From the NCBI RefSeq assembly GCF_014062315.1, contig NZ_JACGLT010000015.1, forward strand, positions 25,188-89,187: a DNA stretch of 64,000 nucleotides. Reading direction: 5' to 3'. The DNA is from Gelidibacter maritimus. Lineage in GTDB: Bacteria; Bacteroidota; Bacteroidia; Flavobacteriales; Flavobacteriaceae. Of this stretch, positions 27,091 through 36,971 are shown one piece after another (position 1 is the stretch's first letter; each line of letters opens with the position of its first letter). A model generated the notes under the pieces. The model was not told the DNA's origin, did not search any database, and saw only the letters and a program-made list of their open reading frames with translations. The position numbers were made by a program, and so were the translations under genes.

Positions 27091-27881
27091 TATAAATCTT
27101 GCGCATTAGCAATTAATTCGGCTATATCCATCACAGCAATATCCGTTTCTTTATTTTTTGATTTTACGCCATCCGTCATCATCGTATTACAAAATGGACA
27201 ACCGGCAGCAATAATTTCAGGTTTCACCTCAATGGCTTCTTCTGTACGTTTAACGTTTATTTCTTTATTTCCTGGTTCTGCTTCTTTAAACATTTGGGCG
27301 CCTCCTGCTCCGCAACAGAGTCCGCGAGATTTGCAACTTTTCATTTCTACCAATTCGGCATCCAATTTTCTGATCAAATCTCTTGGTGCTTCATAGATGT
27401 CATTGCCTCGACCTAAGTAACAAGGGTCATGGAACGTAATGCGCTTGCCTTTAAATTGGCCACCTTCAACTGTCAACCGCCCTTCATCTAAAAGTGATTT
27501 AAGAAATTGGGTATGGTGCATTACTTGATAATTGCCTCCAAGACCTGGGTATTCATTTTTGATGGTATTGAAGCAATGCGGACAGGCCGTAACTATTTTC
27601 TTGATTTCGTAGGCGTTTAATACCTCAATATTGGTAACTGCCTGCATCTGAAATAGAAATTCATTGCCTGCGCGTTTTGCAGGATCACCTGTACAACTCT
27701 CTTCAGTTCCTAAAACAGCAAAATCTACATTGGATTTATGAAGCAACTTCACAAAAGCTTTGGTTACCTTCTTGGCTCTATCATCAAAACTTCCCATGCA
27801 ACCTACCCAAAAAAGTACTTCAGGGTGTTTGCCTTGGGCCATGAATTCTGCCATAGTTGGCACTATTATTTGTTCGCTCAT
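27090..27881 (-). CDS. CCG-domain (HdrB/GlpC-type) Fe-S oxidoreductase subunit
   Basis: A 263-aa soluble protein with two Cys-rich CCG modules: WVGCMGSFDDR with TACPHCFNTIKNEYP, then HDPCYLGRGNDIY, SRGLCCGAGGAQMF and AAGCPFCNTMM. Such modules bind noncubane [4Fe-4S] clusters in HdrB, GlpC and LutA. The gene upstream (28005-29312) supplies the membrane part with two ferredoxin clusters. Together they match the domain order of the fused ETF:menaquinone oxidoreductase (EMO). I infer a two-subunit complex passing electrons to menaquinone. Confidence 0.85.
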   Translation of the reverse strand: MSEQIIVPTMAEFMAQGKHPEVLFWVGCMGSFDDRAKKVTKAFVKLLHKSNVDFAVLGTEESCTGDPAKRAGNEFLFQMQAVTNIEVLNAYEIKKIVTACPHCFNTIKNEYPGLGGNYQVMHHTQFLKSLLDEGRLTVEGGQFKGKRITFHDPCYLGRGNDIYEAPRDLIRKLDAELVEMKSCKSRGLCCGAGGAQMFKEAEPGNKEINVKRTEEAIEVKPEIIAAGCPFCNTMMTDGVKSKNKETDIAVMDIAELIANAQDL

Positions 27882-28004
27882 TTTTTTATGAGTTTATATA
27901 TTTTAATAATTTTTTAAAAATCTTAGATAGTATTTCGATAAGATTTGAATTGCCTTAATCTATAAACTACCAAATATGATACTGATACTATCAAATAAGT
28001 CAGA

Positions 28005-29312
28005 TTACTCGTTTTTCCAATTCAATCTGTCCATTTGATTATATGGCCAAGGGGCGCCATTATTTTCTATGTTGGTCATCATATTGTTGAGTTCCATTGG
28101 TGCTGCGGATTCTTCCATGACCAAATAATTTCGCATCTCCACAATAATTGACATAGGGTCAATACTAACCGGACAGGCTTCAACACAGGCGTTACATGTG
28201 GTACATGCCCATAATTCTTCACGTGTAATATAATCGTCCAGTAATTGCTTACCATCTTCTTTAAAGACGCCATTGTTGGCATCAATATTTTTACCAACCT
28301 CCTCCAAACGGTCTCGTGTATCCATCATGATTTTACGAGGTGATAATTTTTTACCTGTTATATTGGCAGGGCATTCGCTCGTACAGCGTCCGCATTCTGT
28401 ACAAGTATAGGCATTGAGCAATTGTACCCAATTTAAATCCTGAACATCGCTGGCTCCAAATTTAACAGGAATATCGTCCCCTTCATCTTCGGGTGGCGCT
28501 GCAAATGGATCGGCATCCGGATCCATCATCATTTGCACCTCTTTTGTGACCACGTCATTATTTTTGAACTGTCCTTTCGGAACGATTTTTCCGAAGTAAG
28601 TATTCGGGAAGGCTAAAAGAATATGTAAGTGTTTAGAAAAATAGAGGTAATTTAAAAAGGCAAGTATTCCAAGGATATGTAACCACCAGGCACTACGTTC
28701 AATAATATGAATGGTACCTTCTGAAAGTCCGCTAAAGAGTGGCGTTAAATACTGACTGATGACATTCCCGTTTTCCATAGCTTGGAATTTCAGATCCGTG
28801 GCGTTCATGATTAGGAACAGTGCCATCAGCACCATTTCAATATAGAGAATATAATTGGCATCATTTTTAGGCCAACTGGTCATCTCATTAGCCCAAAAGC
28901 GTTTAATTTTAATAATATTTCTTCGGATCCAAAAGATGATTACAGAAACAAAGACCAAAACGGCCAACACTTCAAAAACCCCAATAAGAACACCGTATAA
29001 TGGTCCTATGGATGAGAAAATACGATGTGTGCCAGCAAGACCATCTATGATAATCTCTAAAACTTCAATGTTTATAATAATAAAACCCAAATACACTATA
29101 ATATGCAAAAATCCAGAAACGGGTCTTTTGACCATTTTACTCTGTCCTAATGCAATCATTGCCATATTTTTCCAACGCTGCGATGTGTTATCGCTTACAT
29201 CGACATCTCGGCCCAATTTTATATTGCGAATTAGCTTTCTTACATTATTTGCAAAAAAACCAATACCTACAATAAGCGCTATGGCAAAAAGGATATTTGG
29301 TATGTAGTTCAT
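28005..29312 (-). CDS. membrane 4Fe-4S protein with NarI-like cytochrome b part
   Basis: A 435-aa inner-membrane protein. The N-terminal ~230 residues contain about five hydrophobic helices with histidines placed as in NarI-like diheme cytochromes (GFLHIIVYLG, WWLHILGILAF, SKHLHILL). They are followed by two ferredoxin-type clusters, CTECGRCTSECP near 300 and CTTCNACVEACP near 370. The C-terminal CCG domains of the related fused enzyme are found instead in the next gene. The likely role is quinone reduction from a flavoprotein donor such as ETF. The donor genes (etfAB) are not in this window. Confidence 0.85.
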   Translation of the reverse strand: MNYIPNILFAIALIVGIGFFANNVRKLIRNIKLGRDVDVSDNTSQRWKNMAMIALGQSKMVKRPVSGFLHIIVYLGFIIINIEVLEIIIDGLAGTHRIFSSIGPLYGVLIGVFEVLAVLVFVSVIIFWIRRNIIKIKRFWANEMTSWPKNDANYILYIEMVLMALFLIMNATDLKFQAMENGNVISQYLTPLFSGLSEGTIHIIERSAWWLHILGILAFLNYLYFSKHLHILLAFPNTYFGKIVPKGQFKNNDVVTKEVQMMMDPDADPFAAPPEDEGDDIPVKFGASDVQDLNWVQLLNAYTCTECGRCTSECPANITGKKLSPRKIMMDTRDRLEEVGKNIDANNGVFKEDGKQLLDDYITREELWACTTCNACVEACPVSIDPMSIIVEMRNYLVMEESAAPMELNNMMTNIENNGAPWPYNQMDRLNWKNE

Positions 29313-29323
29313 TATAAATGAGG

Positions 29324-30316
29324 TTAGTTATTCTCCAATTCTATACGGATTTCTTCTGGTTGTGTTTTTTGATCTTCAATAATATTGCCTTCAGCATCAA
29401 ATCGGTCCGGCTTTTTGCCGAAAACTGAAAAATGCACATAACGTTTTGGGTTCAGCTTAAAGTCCTGCAACAATTGTTCTAACTGTAAAGAGGCACCTTC
29501 AAGGTTTGTATACAATTTGTCGTCATTAAGCAGTTTGCCCATAGTGCCTTTACCGTCCTTAACACTTGCCAATAAGTTATTGACCTCTTGCAGGGTTTGA
29601 TCAAGTTCAGCAAAGGTTTTGGATATTTCAACCTGTTTAAATTCGGTAGTAATCTCAGCAAGATTTCCTGCTAAGGTATCAAAATTACCAATTGCCGATG
29701 TCAATGCTTCATCGTTTTTGGACACTAAGGTGGTCATGGCATTTGACATCGATCTGAAAGAAACGATGGTTTGATTAAGTTCAGCGATAGCAGCTTTTAT
29801 GCCGTCTTCGTCTTCATTGATGATCAATCGGTTAAAATTGTTCATTAATGAATCCGCTGCTTTTAGAGTTACTCCCAAATTGCTACTGATTCCCGAAAAG
29901 TTTTTGGTCAAGCTTGTAATGAGGCCTTCTTCCACCTCAGATTCCAAGAAATCACCATCCTCTGCAAGTTCAGGTCCTGGCATAGGAATAATGGCTAAGG
30001 CATTACCTCCCATCAGGCCGGTTTCATACATTCGGATTTTACTATTAGTAGAGAACTTGACATCTTCCGTTACTGTAAGAGTCACAATTGTTTTTCCTGT
30101 AGCATCGTCGTAAGTGATCGTTTCAATTTTCCCTATTTTATTCCCTTTTATGGTCACTAAGGATGAAGAACTCAAGGCATTGTAATCGAATTGGGTTTTA
30201 TAACGATTATGTTTTTTTAAAATATTGATGCCTTTTAAGTAATTAAATGTAAATACCATTAGGAGTATCCCTGATATTACAAGTATGGCGGTTTTAACTT
30301 CTCTTGATATTTTCAA
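29324..30316 (-). CDS. MlaD/MCE-domain lipid transport protein
   Basis: 330 aa: one N-terminal membrane anchor (residues ~8-28, KTAILVISGILLMVFTFNYL), an MCE domain at about 38-115 (VTIKGNKIGKIETITYD, MYETGLMGGNALAIIP) and a long helical tail. MCE proteins form hexameric rings in the periplasm that carry phospholipids between membranes. The matching MlaE permease and MlaF ATPase are not adjacent, which is common in Bacteroidota. It sits between the cell-wall amidase and the Fe-S genes. Confidence 0.92.
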   Translation of the reverse strand: MKISREVKTAILVISGILLMVFTFNYLKGINILKKHNRYKTQFDYNALSSSSLVTIKGNKIGKIETITYDDATGKTIVTLTVTEDVKFSTNSKIRMYETGLMGGNALAIIPMPGPELAEDGDFLESEVEEGLITSLTKNFSGISSNLGVTLKAADSLMNNFNRLIINEDEDGIKAAIAELNQTIVSFRSMSNAMTTLVSKNDEALTSAIGNFDTLAGNLAEITTEFKQVEISKTFAELDQTLQEVNNLLASVKDGKGTMGKLLNDDKLYTNLEGASLQLEQLLQDFKLNPKRYVHFSVFGKKPDRFDAEGNIIEDQKTQPEEIRIELENN

Positions 30317-30371
30317 AGTTTTTTAGATTTAGTTGCTCACAAAATTAGGAATAAAAATATTAAGAATCTTT

Positions 30372-31514
30372 TTAATTAGCGGGAGAATTGATTACAGAAG
30401 ATAAGTCTACCCGTTTTCCATTTTGGTAGGCAACAACAAAGCTGGTGGGATAGCCATTTGATTTTGCAAATTTTGCCATGTTCTGGATCTCATTATAATC
30501 GGATGTATAACCGTAATAATACTTATACAATTTTCCTTCTTTCTCTCTTGAAATATTCTTTAAACCTTTAAAATTATACGACTTAGGCTCAATTTTATTT
30601 GAACTTGCGGCCAACTGCACCTTAAATGTTGTATTGGAATATACACGCTTAATAGTGTTGGAATCTACCTCGGCATCTACAGCTTCTGTGATGCTTTCAA
30701 TGTTGGCCACGTCTTTATAAACATTTTGTCCGACATTTCTATCCAAGATCATTTTGTAGTCCATAAGCCCTTTATAAATAGATAAAGCAACTTCGTTTTG
30801 GCCTTTAGTGGAATTGAGATAAGCGCCTTCAGGCTTATAGGTTAAAAAACCAGTTTCAACTAAAACACTTGGCATGTAGGTGTTATGTAACACCCAAAAT
30901 CCAGCTTGTTTGACACCTCTGTCATTTCGTTTTAGGGTTTTGGTGAAATTGTCTTGAACCAATCGTGCCAATTGGGTACTTTGATCAAGGTATTCCTCTT
31001 GCATCAAGGTCAAGCCGATAAAGGACTCTGGAGAGTTGGGATCAAACCCATCGTAGTGGGATTCGTAATTATCCTCCAAGAAAATAACCTCATTCTCTTT
31101 TTTGGCAATTTCAAAATTACGTTGGTTTTCGTGCAAACCCAATACAAAGGTTTCAGTACCATGGGCACTTGAATTGTGTGAGTTACAATGTACGGAAACA
31201 AACAAGTCAGCATCAGCATTATTAGCTATTTTGGCACGTTCTCTCAAAGGAACAAAAACGTCTGTTTTACGGGTATAGATGACTTTTATATTAGGATGTT
31301 TTTCTAAAGATTTTCCAACCGTTAAAACAATATTAAGTGCTATTTCTTTCTCTTTATAACCATTTCCGACATTCCCAGGGTCATTACCACCATGACCGGC
31401 ATCTAAGACAACCACGAATTGACCCTTATTTTTCTGAAAGGCTTGGGCAGGTGTCAAAAAACCAGCAATTAAAATGATGTGTAATACGAAGATGTAATAT
31501 AAATGCGTTCTCAT
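30372..31514 (-). CDS. N-acetylmuramoyl-L-alanine amidase with SPOR-like C-terminus
   Basis: A 380-aa exported Amidase_3 enzyme that cleaves the peptide stem from peptidoglycan. A signal peptide (ends TPAQAFQ) precedes the catalytic domain with zinc ligands in VVLDAGHGGNDPG, KEKEIALNI (Glu) and FVSVHCNSHN, and the late catalytic Glu in SVLVETGFLT. The C-terminal ~75 residues (VQLAASSNKIEPKS, YYYGYTSDYNEIQ, AKSNGYPTSFVVAYQNG) resemble a SPOR domain that binds denuded glycan at division sites. It is divergent from the LptD-like gene. Confidence 0.93.
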   Translation of the reverse strand: MRTHLYYIFVLHIILIAGFLTPAQAFQKNKGQFVVVLDAGHGGNDPGNVGNGYKEKEIALNIVLTVGKSLEKHPNIKVIYTRKTDVFVPLRERAKIANNADADLFVSVHCNSHNSSAHGTETFVLGLHENQRNFEIAKKENEVIFLEDNYESHYDGFDPNSPESFIGLTLMQEEYLDQSTQLARLVQDNFTKTLKRNDRGVKQAGFWVLHNTYMPSVLVETGFLTYKPEGAYLNSTKGQNEVALSIYKGLMDYKMILDRNVGQNVYKDVANIESITEAVDAEVDSNTIKRVYSNTTFKVQLAASSNKIEPKSYNFKGLKNISREKEGKLYKYYYGYTSDYNEIQNMAKFAKSNGYPTSFVVAYQNGKRVDLSSVINSPAN

Positions 31515-31602
31515 AAAGGTATAAACGTATAATAAACTTGGTTTATTTTAATTTTTAAATTTTGGTTGAATAGTAATTAATCACAAAAAAATATATGTAA
31601 TT

Positions 31603-34368
31603 TTGACTTTTCAAAAACCGAGCCATACTTTTACAAAAATACACTTAAAAGCATTGCGTACAAAAAGCTTTCATATACTTTTTTCCCTGAGTTTTACAGT
31701 GTTTATTAACACTTTGGGGTTGGCTCAAGACCTCCCAAAAACCCAAACCCCCATCCTACCAAAAACAGAAAATGATAGTATGAGAGTGTCCGTTAATATC
31801 GACTCTCTTCTCACCCCTACTGCTCCAATTAAAGAGACTGATAGCATTTTGCAGGATACCATCCCTAAAAAGAAAGATTTCTTAGAGGCTGTTGTCAATT
31901 ATAAGGCAAAAGATTATGTGACTTTGAATCAACGTTTAAAGCAAACCACCTTATATAATGAAGCAGAGGTGTACTATCAGGACATGGAGATTAAGGCTGG
32001 GATTATTGTTATTGACCACAACAAAAACTTGGTGTACGCGGGGCGATTAAAAGATACGGCAGGGGTTTACTCTCAAGCGCCAACATTTAAACAAGGCGCC
32101 AATTTGGTAGAACCTGATTCTATTATTTTCAATACTGAAACCAAAAAAGCGCTTATTTTCAATTCGAGAACCGAACAAAGCGGCGGTTATATTATTGCAG
32201 ATGTGACCAAGAAGGAAAACGATTCGGTATATTTCATCAATCGTGGAAAATTCACAACCTCCGAGGACCAAGATGATCCGGAGTTTTATTTTTTAATGCG
32301 AAAAGCCAAAATTGTTCCCAACAAAAAGGTGGTTACTGGATTGACGAATATGTACATCTACAACGTACCTACCCCCATTGGTCTGCCTTTTGCTTTCTTT
32401 CCATTGACAAAAAAACAAACCTCAGGTATTCTATTCCCCACATTTGGGCAGGATAGCAGACGCGGATACAATCTTCAAAATGGTGGGTATTATTTTGCAA
32501 TAAGCGATTATGTGGATTTGGCTTTGTATGGCGATTACTATACAAACGGAAGTTATGGTTTTAGAACCGAAACCAATTATGCCGTACGCTATAAATTTAG
32601 AGGAAATCTCGGCATTAGATACGAGAATTTGATCAATAGTGAACGTGGGTTCCCTGATTACTCAAAATCTTCCATCTACAATATCAGATGGTCACATTCT
32701 CAAGATGCGAAAGCGAATCCGAGTTCCCGGTTTTCCGCTTCTGTCAACTTGGGGAGTAGCAAGTATTATCAAGAATCGGTCAACCAGATGAATGCGTCCA
32801 ACTTTTTGAACAACACTTTATCATCATCCGTATCTTACTCTAAATCTTTTATAGGAGAACCACAAGTCAATATCAGCTTAACGGCCACGCACTCACAAAA
32901 CACAAGGACGCAACAAATTGATATGACCTTACCCACATTTCAGGGGAGTGTGAGCAGAATTTTTCCTTTTGCCCCCAAAGTTGGTGCTAAAAAAGGAATT
33001 ATTGATAATATCAACTTTCAATATAATATCAATGCCCAGAACAGGATAAGAACTACAGATTCACTGTTTTTTAAACCAGAAATGTTTGAGGATGCACGGG
33101 TTGGTGTACAACAAAGCATCCCGCTTTCTACTAATTTCAAGGTCTTTAAGTATTTTAGCGTGAGTGCCAGTTCAAATTTTCAGGAAAATTGGACTTTAAA
33201 CACCATCAGAAAATTCTACGATCCCGACGAAAACAAAGTCCTGACCCAAGATCTAACGGGCTTTGACAGCTTTAGAACCTATAATTTCAGCACCAGTGTC
33301 GGTACTACCATTTATGGAATGTTCAATTTTGAAAAACCCGGTGAGGACACCAAAATCAAAGCTATCAGGCATGTCATGAGACCCTCCATAAGCTACAACA
33401 TCAACCCGGCCTTTGATGAATATTATGATACGTTTGATTATATTACTGCCAATGGCGATTTGACGCGAGCAGAATACAGTAGGTTTGAAGAGTCGCTGTA
33501 TGGTGCACCAAATAAGAACTTTTCAAGCGCTATGGGATTTTCATTGGGCAATAATTTTGAAGCCAAAGTAAGAGACAGAGATTCGACCAAGACAGATCCT
33601 AAAAAAGTTATTTTATTGAATAATCTGAACTTATCTACTTCCTATAATTTTGCTGGCGATTCGCTACAATGGAGTCCGTTGAGAGTTTCAGGTGGAACGC
33701 AATTGTTGGACAATAAAATGAGTATTAATTTTGGTATGACTTTAGATCCCTATGCACTGGATAATAATAACCGACGTGTAGACAAATTCAATATCAATAA
33801 CGGCGGAAGTCTTTTTAGAATGACCTCGGCAAGTATGAATTTAAGTTACAGTTTAAGTAGTGACAGTTTTTCTGGTCGGAAGGAGCCTGACCAAAGAGCA
33901 ATTGATGAGTCTGTCCTTAGTGGAGGTCGCGCCGATGATCTCTTTGGAAAGTCTCAAAATTTTGCCGATCAGCGTTTAGGTGATGAAGACCGAGACCGAA
34001 GTCAGGAAGAGAACTCTGAATTCTACAATTTTACTATACCCTGGAGTTTGCGTGTGGCCTGGGCGGTCAATTATTCCAATAGTGCACGGCAAAATGAGAT
34101 TTCGTCAAATTCCTTGATGTTTTCGGGGGATATCGATTTAACGCCACGTTGGACTGTAGGCGTGTCTTCAGGATATGATTTTAAGAATCAAGGGTTCACC
34201 TATACCCAACTCCGGTTTGAGCGTGATCTGTTAAGTTGGCGCATGAATTTCAGCTGGATCCCATTCAGTGAGCGCAGCTCTTGGAACTTTTTTATCGGAA
34301 TCAAATCGAGTTTATTGAAAGATATTAAATACGACAAACAACGGTCGCCTGATAAAAGATTACAATAG
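31603..34368 (+). CDS. LptD-like LPS-assembly outer-membrane protein
   Basis: A 921-aa outer-membrane protein of the group annotated in Bacteroidota as putative LPS assembly protein LptD: a signal peptide, an N-terminal OstA-like beta-taco region (residues ~110-230, INRGKFTTSEDQDDPEFYF) and a long barrel rich in alternating strands and Tyr/Asn/Ser. Start choice is unsure. The frame opens with TTG 31603, whose codon also lies in a TAATTTTG -7-like box (31598-31605). A TTG at 31654 gives a clean signal peptide (RTKSFHILFSLSFTVF to GLAQ). No ATG fits. It probably inserts LPS into the outer leaflet. Confidence 0.82.
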   Translation: MTFQKPSHTFTKIHLKALRTKSFHILFSLSFTVFINTLGLAQDLPKTQTPILPKTENDSMRVSVNIDSLLTPTAPIKETDSILQDTIPKKKDFLEAVVNYKAKDYVTLNQRLKQTTLYNEAEVYYQDMEIKAGIIVIDHNKNLVYAGRLKDTAGVYSQAPTFKQGANLVEPDSIIFNTETKKALIFNSRTEQSGGYIIADVTKKENDSVYFINRGKFTTSEDQDDPEFYFLMRKAKIVPNKKVVTGLTNMYIYNVPTPIGLPFAFFPLTKKQTSGILFPTFGQDSRRGYNLQNGGYYFAISDYVDLALYGDYYTNGSYGFRTETNYAVRYKFRGNLGIRYENLINSERGFPDYSKSSIYNIRWSHSQDAKANPSSRFSASVNLGSSKYYQESVNQMNASNFLNNTLSSSVSYSKSFIGEPQVNISLTATHSQNTRTQQIDMTLPTFQGSVSRIFPFAPKVGAKKGIIDNINFQYNINAQNRIRTTDSLFFKPEMFEDARVGVQQSIPLSTNFKVFKYFSVSASSNFQENWTLNTIRKFYDPDENKVLTQDLTGFDSFRTYNFSTSVGTTIYGMFNFEKPGEDTKIKAIRHVMRPSISYNINPAFDEYYDTFDYITANGDLTRAEYSRFEESLYGAPNKNFSSAMGFSLGNNFEAKVRDRDSTKTDPKKVILLNNLNLSTSYNFAGDSLQWSPLRVSGGTQLLDNKMSINFGMTLDPYALDNNNRRVDKFNINNGGSLFRMTSASMNLSYSLSSDSFSGRKEPDQRAIDESVLSGGRADDLFGKSQNFADQRLGDEDRDRSQEENSEFYNFTIPWSLRVAWAVNYSNSARQNEISSNSLMFSGDIDLTPRWTVGVSSGYDFKNQGFTYTQLRFERDLLSWRMNFSWIPFSERSSWNFFIGIKSSLLKDIKYDKQRSPDKRLQ

Positions 34369-34425
34369 GAAATTTTATATGTTGTGAAAGAATTTCCGAC
34401 GAGAAAATTTAAAATATAATGCCTT

Positions 34426-34806
34426 ATGAAAACAATTATCAATACACCAAATGCTCCTGCACCAATAGGACCTTACAATCAAGCTATTTTAACTGGTAAC
34501 ACCTTATATACTTCAGGACAAATAGCCTTTGACCCAAAGACCAATGAGCTTGTTCTTGACTCCATTGTTGCTGAAACCAAACAAGTGATGGAAAATTTAA
34601 AAGCGGTATTGGCTGCTGCTGATATGACCTTTGAAAATGTTATTAAATCGTCGATTTTTATTAGCAATATGAACAATTTTGGTCAAATTAATGAGGTTTA
34701 TGGCAGTTATTTTGATGAAGCCACAGCACCAGCAAGAGAAACGGTTGAAGTGGCAAATCTGCCTAAATTTGTGAATGTAGAGATCAGTATGATTGCGGTA
34801 AAGTAA
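34426..34806 (+). CDS. RidA family enamine/imine deaminase
   Basis: A 126-aa cytoplasmic protein of the YjgF/YER057c/UK114 family, which hydrolyses reactive 2-aminoacrylate-type enamines released by PLP enzymes. The signature is present: APIGPYNQAI, LYTSGQIAFDP and the C-terminal APARETVEVANLP with the carboxylate-binding Arg. Family-typical length. Follows lptD-like after 57 bp and is closed by a terminator. Confidence 0.94.
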   Translation: MKTIINTPNAPAPIGPYNQAILTGNTLYTSGQIAFDPKTNELVLDSIVAETKQVMENLKAVLAAADMTFENVIKSSIFISNMNNFGQINEVYGSYFDEATAPARETVEVANLPKFVNVEISMIAVK

Positions 34807-34833
34807 TCTGAAACTACTATAAGATATAATATA

Positions 34834-34876
34834 AAAAAAGCAGTGTCGTTGTTTTTAAAACTGACACTGCTTTTTT
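34834..34876 (+). terminator. rho-independent terminator after ridA
   Basis: AAAAAAGCAGTGTC, a 15-nt loop, then GACACTGCTTTTTT: a 14-bp perfect stem including the A/T tracts, so it can work in both directions. Confidence 0.92.
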
Positions 34877-34929
34877 ATATAATTATCACCTGGATTTAAT
34901 ATCCAGAGGGGTTTGAGTTTGATTCAAAC

Positions 34930-35796
34930 TTACTTTTGAAATTTTCGAGTATGATACCCTACTAAGCCTTCAATAGGTCGGCGCACAAAATTCCCTGCGG
35001 TAAAACCCATTTCTTCTGCCACCTCTATAATCTGATCTTTAGCAAAAAATGCTATAGACCCAGCAAAATGAACCGGAACGGTTTTGACTTCTTCTTTAAA
35101 TTGGAATATCATATTTTTTGCGAATAATCGCATCCCTTCTTTAATCATTTTTTGGATGTAGGTGGAATCTATATTCAAAAACATAAATTCAGCAAAATTT
35201 GCTAAATAAGCATTCGGACTTGGCTGTTTATAAAGGTTATATTTAATATAATCAGCATCCATATTGTATTTATCCGCAAAAGATACTTTTATGGCTTCCG
35301 GCATGTGATTAAAGTAGTAATCACGAATTAATTGTTTGCCAAAATAGTTGCCCGAAGCGTCATCCATTAGGGTATAACCCAATGACTGTATGCGCTGATC
35401 CAAATTTGAACCGTCGTAATAACTGCAGTTGGAACCTGTACCTAGGATACAAACTATGGCTGCTTCATCATCATGACTCAACGTTGCCCTTACAGCGGCC
35501 ATGGTATCTTCAGTAACTTCAACCTCTGCATTGACAAAAATGTCTTCCAGGACTCGTTTAAGAAGCAATCTCGGATTTTCCGTGCCGCAACCAGCACCAT
35601 AAAAGAACACATGAGTTACGTCGCGCTTGATCTCCGCCAATTTTTCACTCTTTCTTATAATCTTGTAGAGTTTCTTCTCTTTAAGAATTTCTGGATTTAA
35701 GCCACCGGTCCTTATTTTTTCCTGTATTTGTTTCCCGCTTTGATCTACTGAAATCCAGTCGGCTTTTGTAGAACCACTATCAACTATTAATATCAT
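34930..35796 (-). CDS. N-acetylglucosamine kinase-like (BadF/BadG/BcrA/BcrD ATPase family)
   Basis: A 288-aa sugar kinase of the ASKHA fold. Phosphate-1 motif MILIVDSGSTKADW at the start, phosphate-2 region ILGTGSNCSYYDG, the adenosine motif near HFAGSIAFFAKD and the C-terminal GNFVRRPIEGLVGY. It would phosphorylate GlcNAc or a related amino sugar from cell-wall or chitin turnover. It follows gap on the same strand, but a strong terminator lies between them. Annotated as N-acetylglucosamine kinase in relatives; the substrate is not certain. Confidence 0.85.
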   Translation of the reverse strand: MILIVDSGSTKADWISVDQSGKQIQEKIRTGGLNPEILKEKKLYKIIRKSEKLAEIKRDVTHVFFYGAGCGTENPRLLLKRVLEDIFVNAEVEVTEDTMAAVRATLSHDDEAAIVCILGTGSNCSYYDGSNLDQRIQSLGYTLMDDASGNYFGKQLIRDYYFNHMPEAIKVSFADKYNMDADYIKYNLYKQPSPNAYLANFAEFMFLNIDSTYIQKMIKEGMRLFAKNMIFQFKEEVKTVPVHFAGSIAFFAKDQIIEVAEEMGFTAGNFVRRPIEGLVGYHTRKFQK

Positions 35797-35809
35797 GTGT
35801 TTATTGAGT

Positions 35810-35864
35810 AAAAAAAATCCGTATAAGTTTATATCTATATAAATATAGCAAACTTACACGGATT
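35810..35864 (-). terminator. strong terminator between gap and the kinase
   Basis: On the minus strand a 15-bp stem (one G-T wobble) formed by 35850-35864 and 35816-35830, with a 19-nt loop, is followed by a run of T. It starts 13 bp after the gap stop and should end most gap transcripts before the kinase gene. Confidence 0.88.
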
Positions 35865-35876
35865 GATATGGGTTAA

Positions 35877-36881
<1,005 letters not shown>

Positions 36882-36971
36882 TTATATAATTTATAATTAT
36901 TACTGTTTTTAATTTTTTGTGCTACGCATTCAACTTTTTATCAACTTGGACCTCGTCTGTCGTGGCATCTT

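Noticed and set aside
28855..29307. 150-aa antisense ORF inside the membrane Fe-S gene
   Set aside because: Mirror of a well-supported gene with heme and helix features; shadow.
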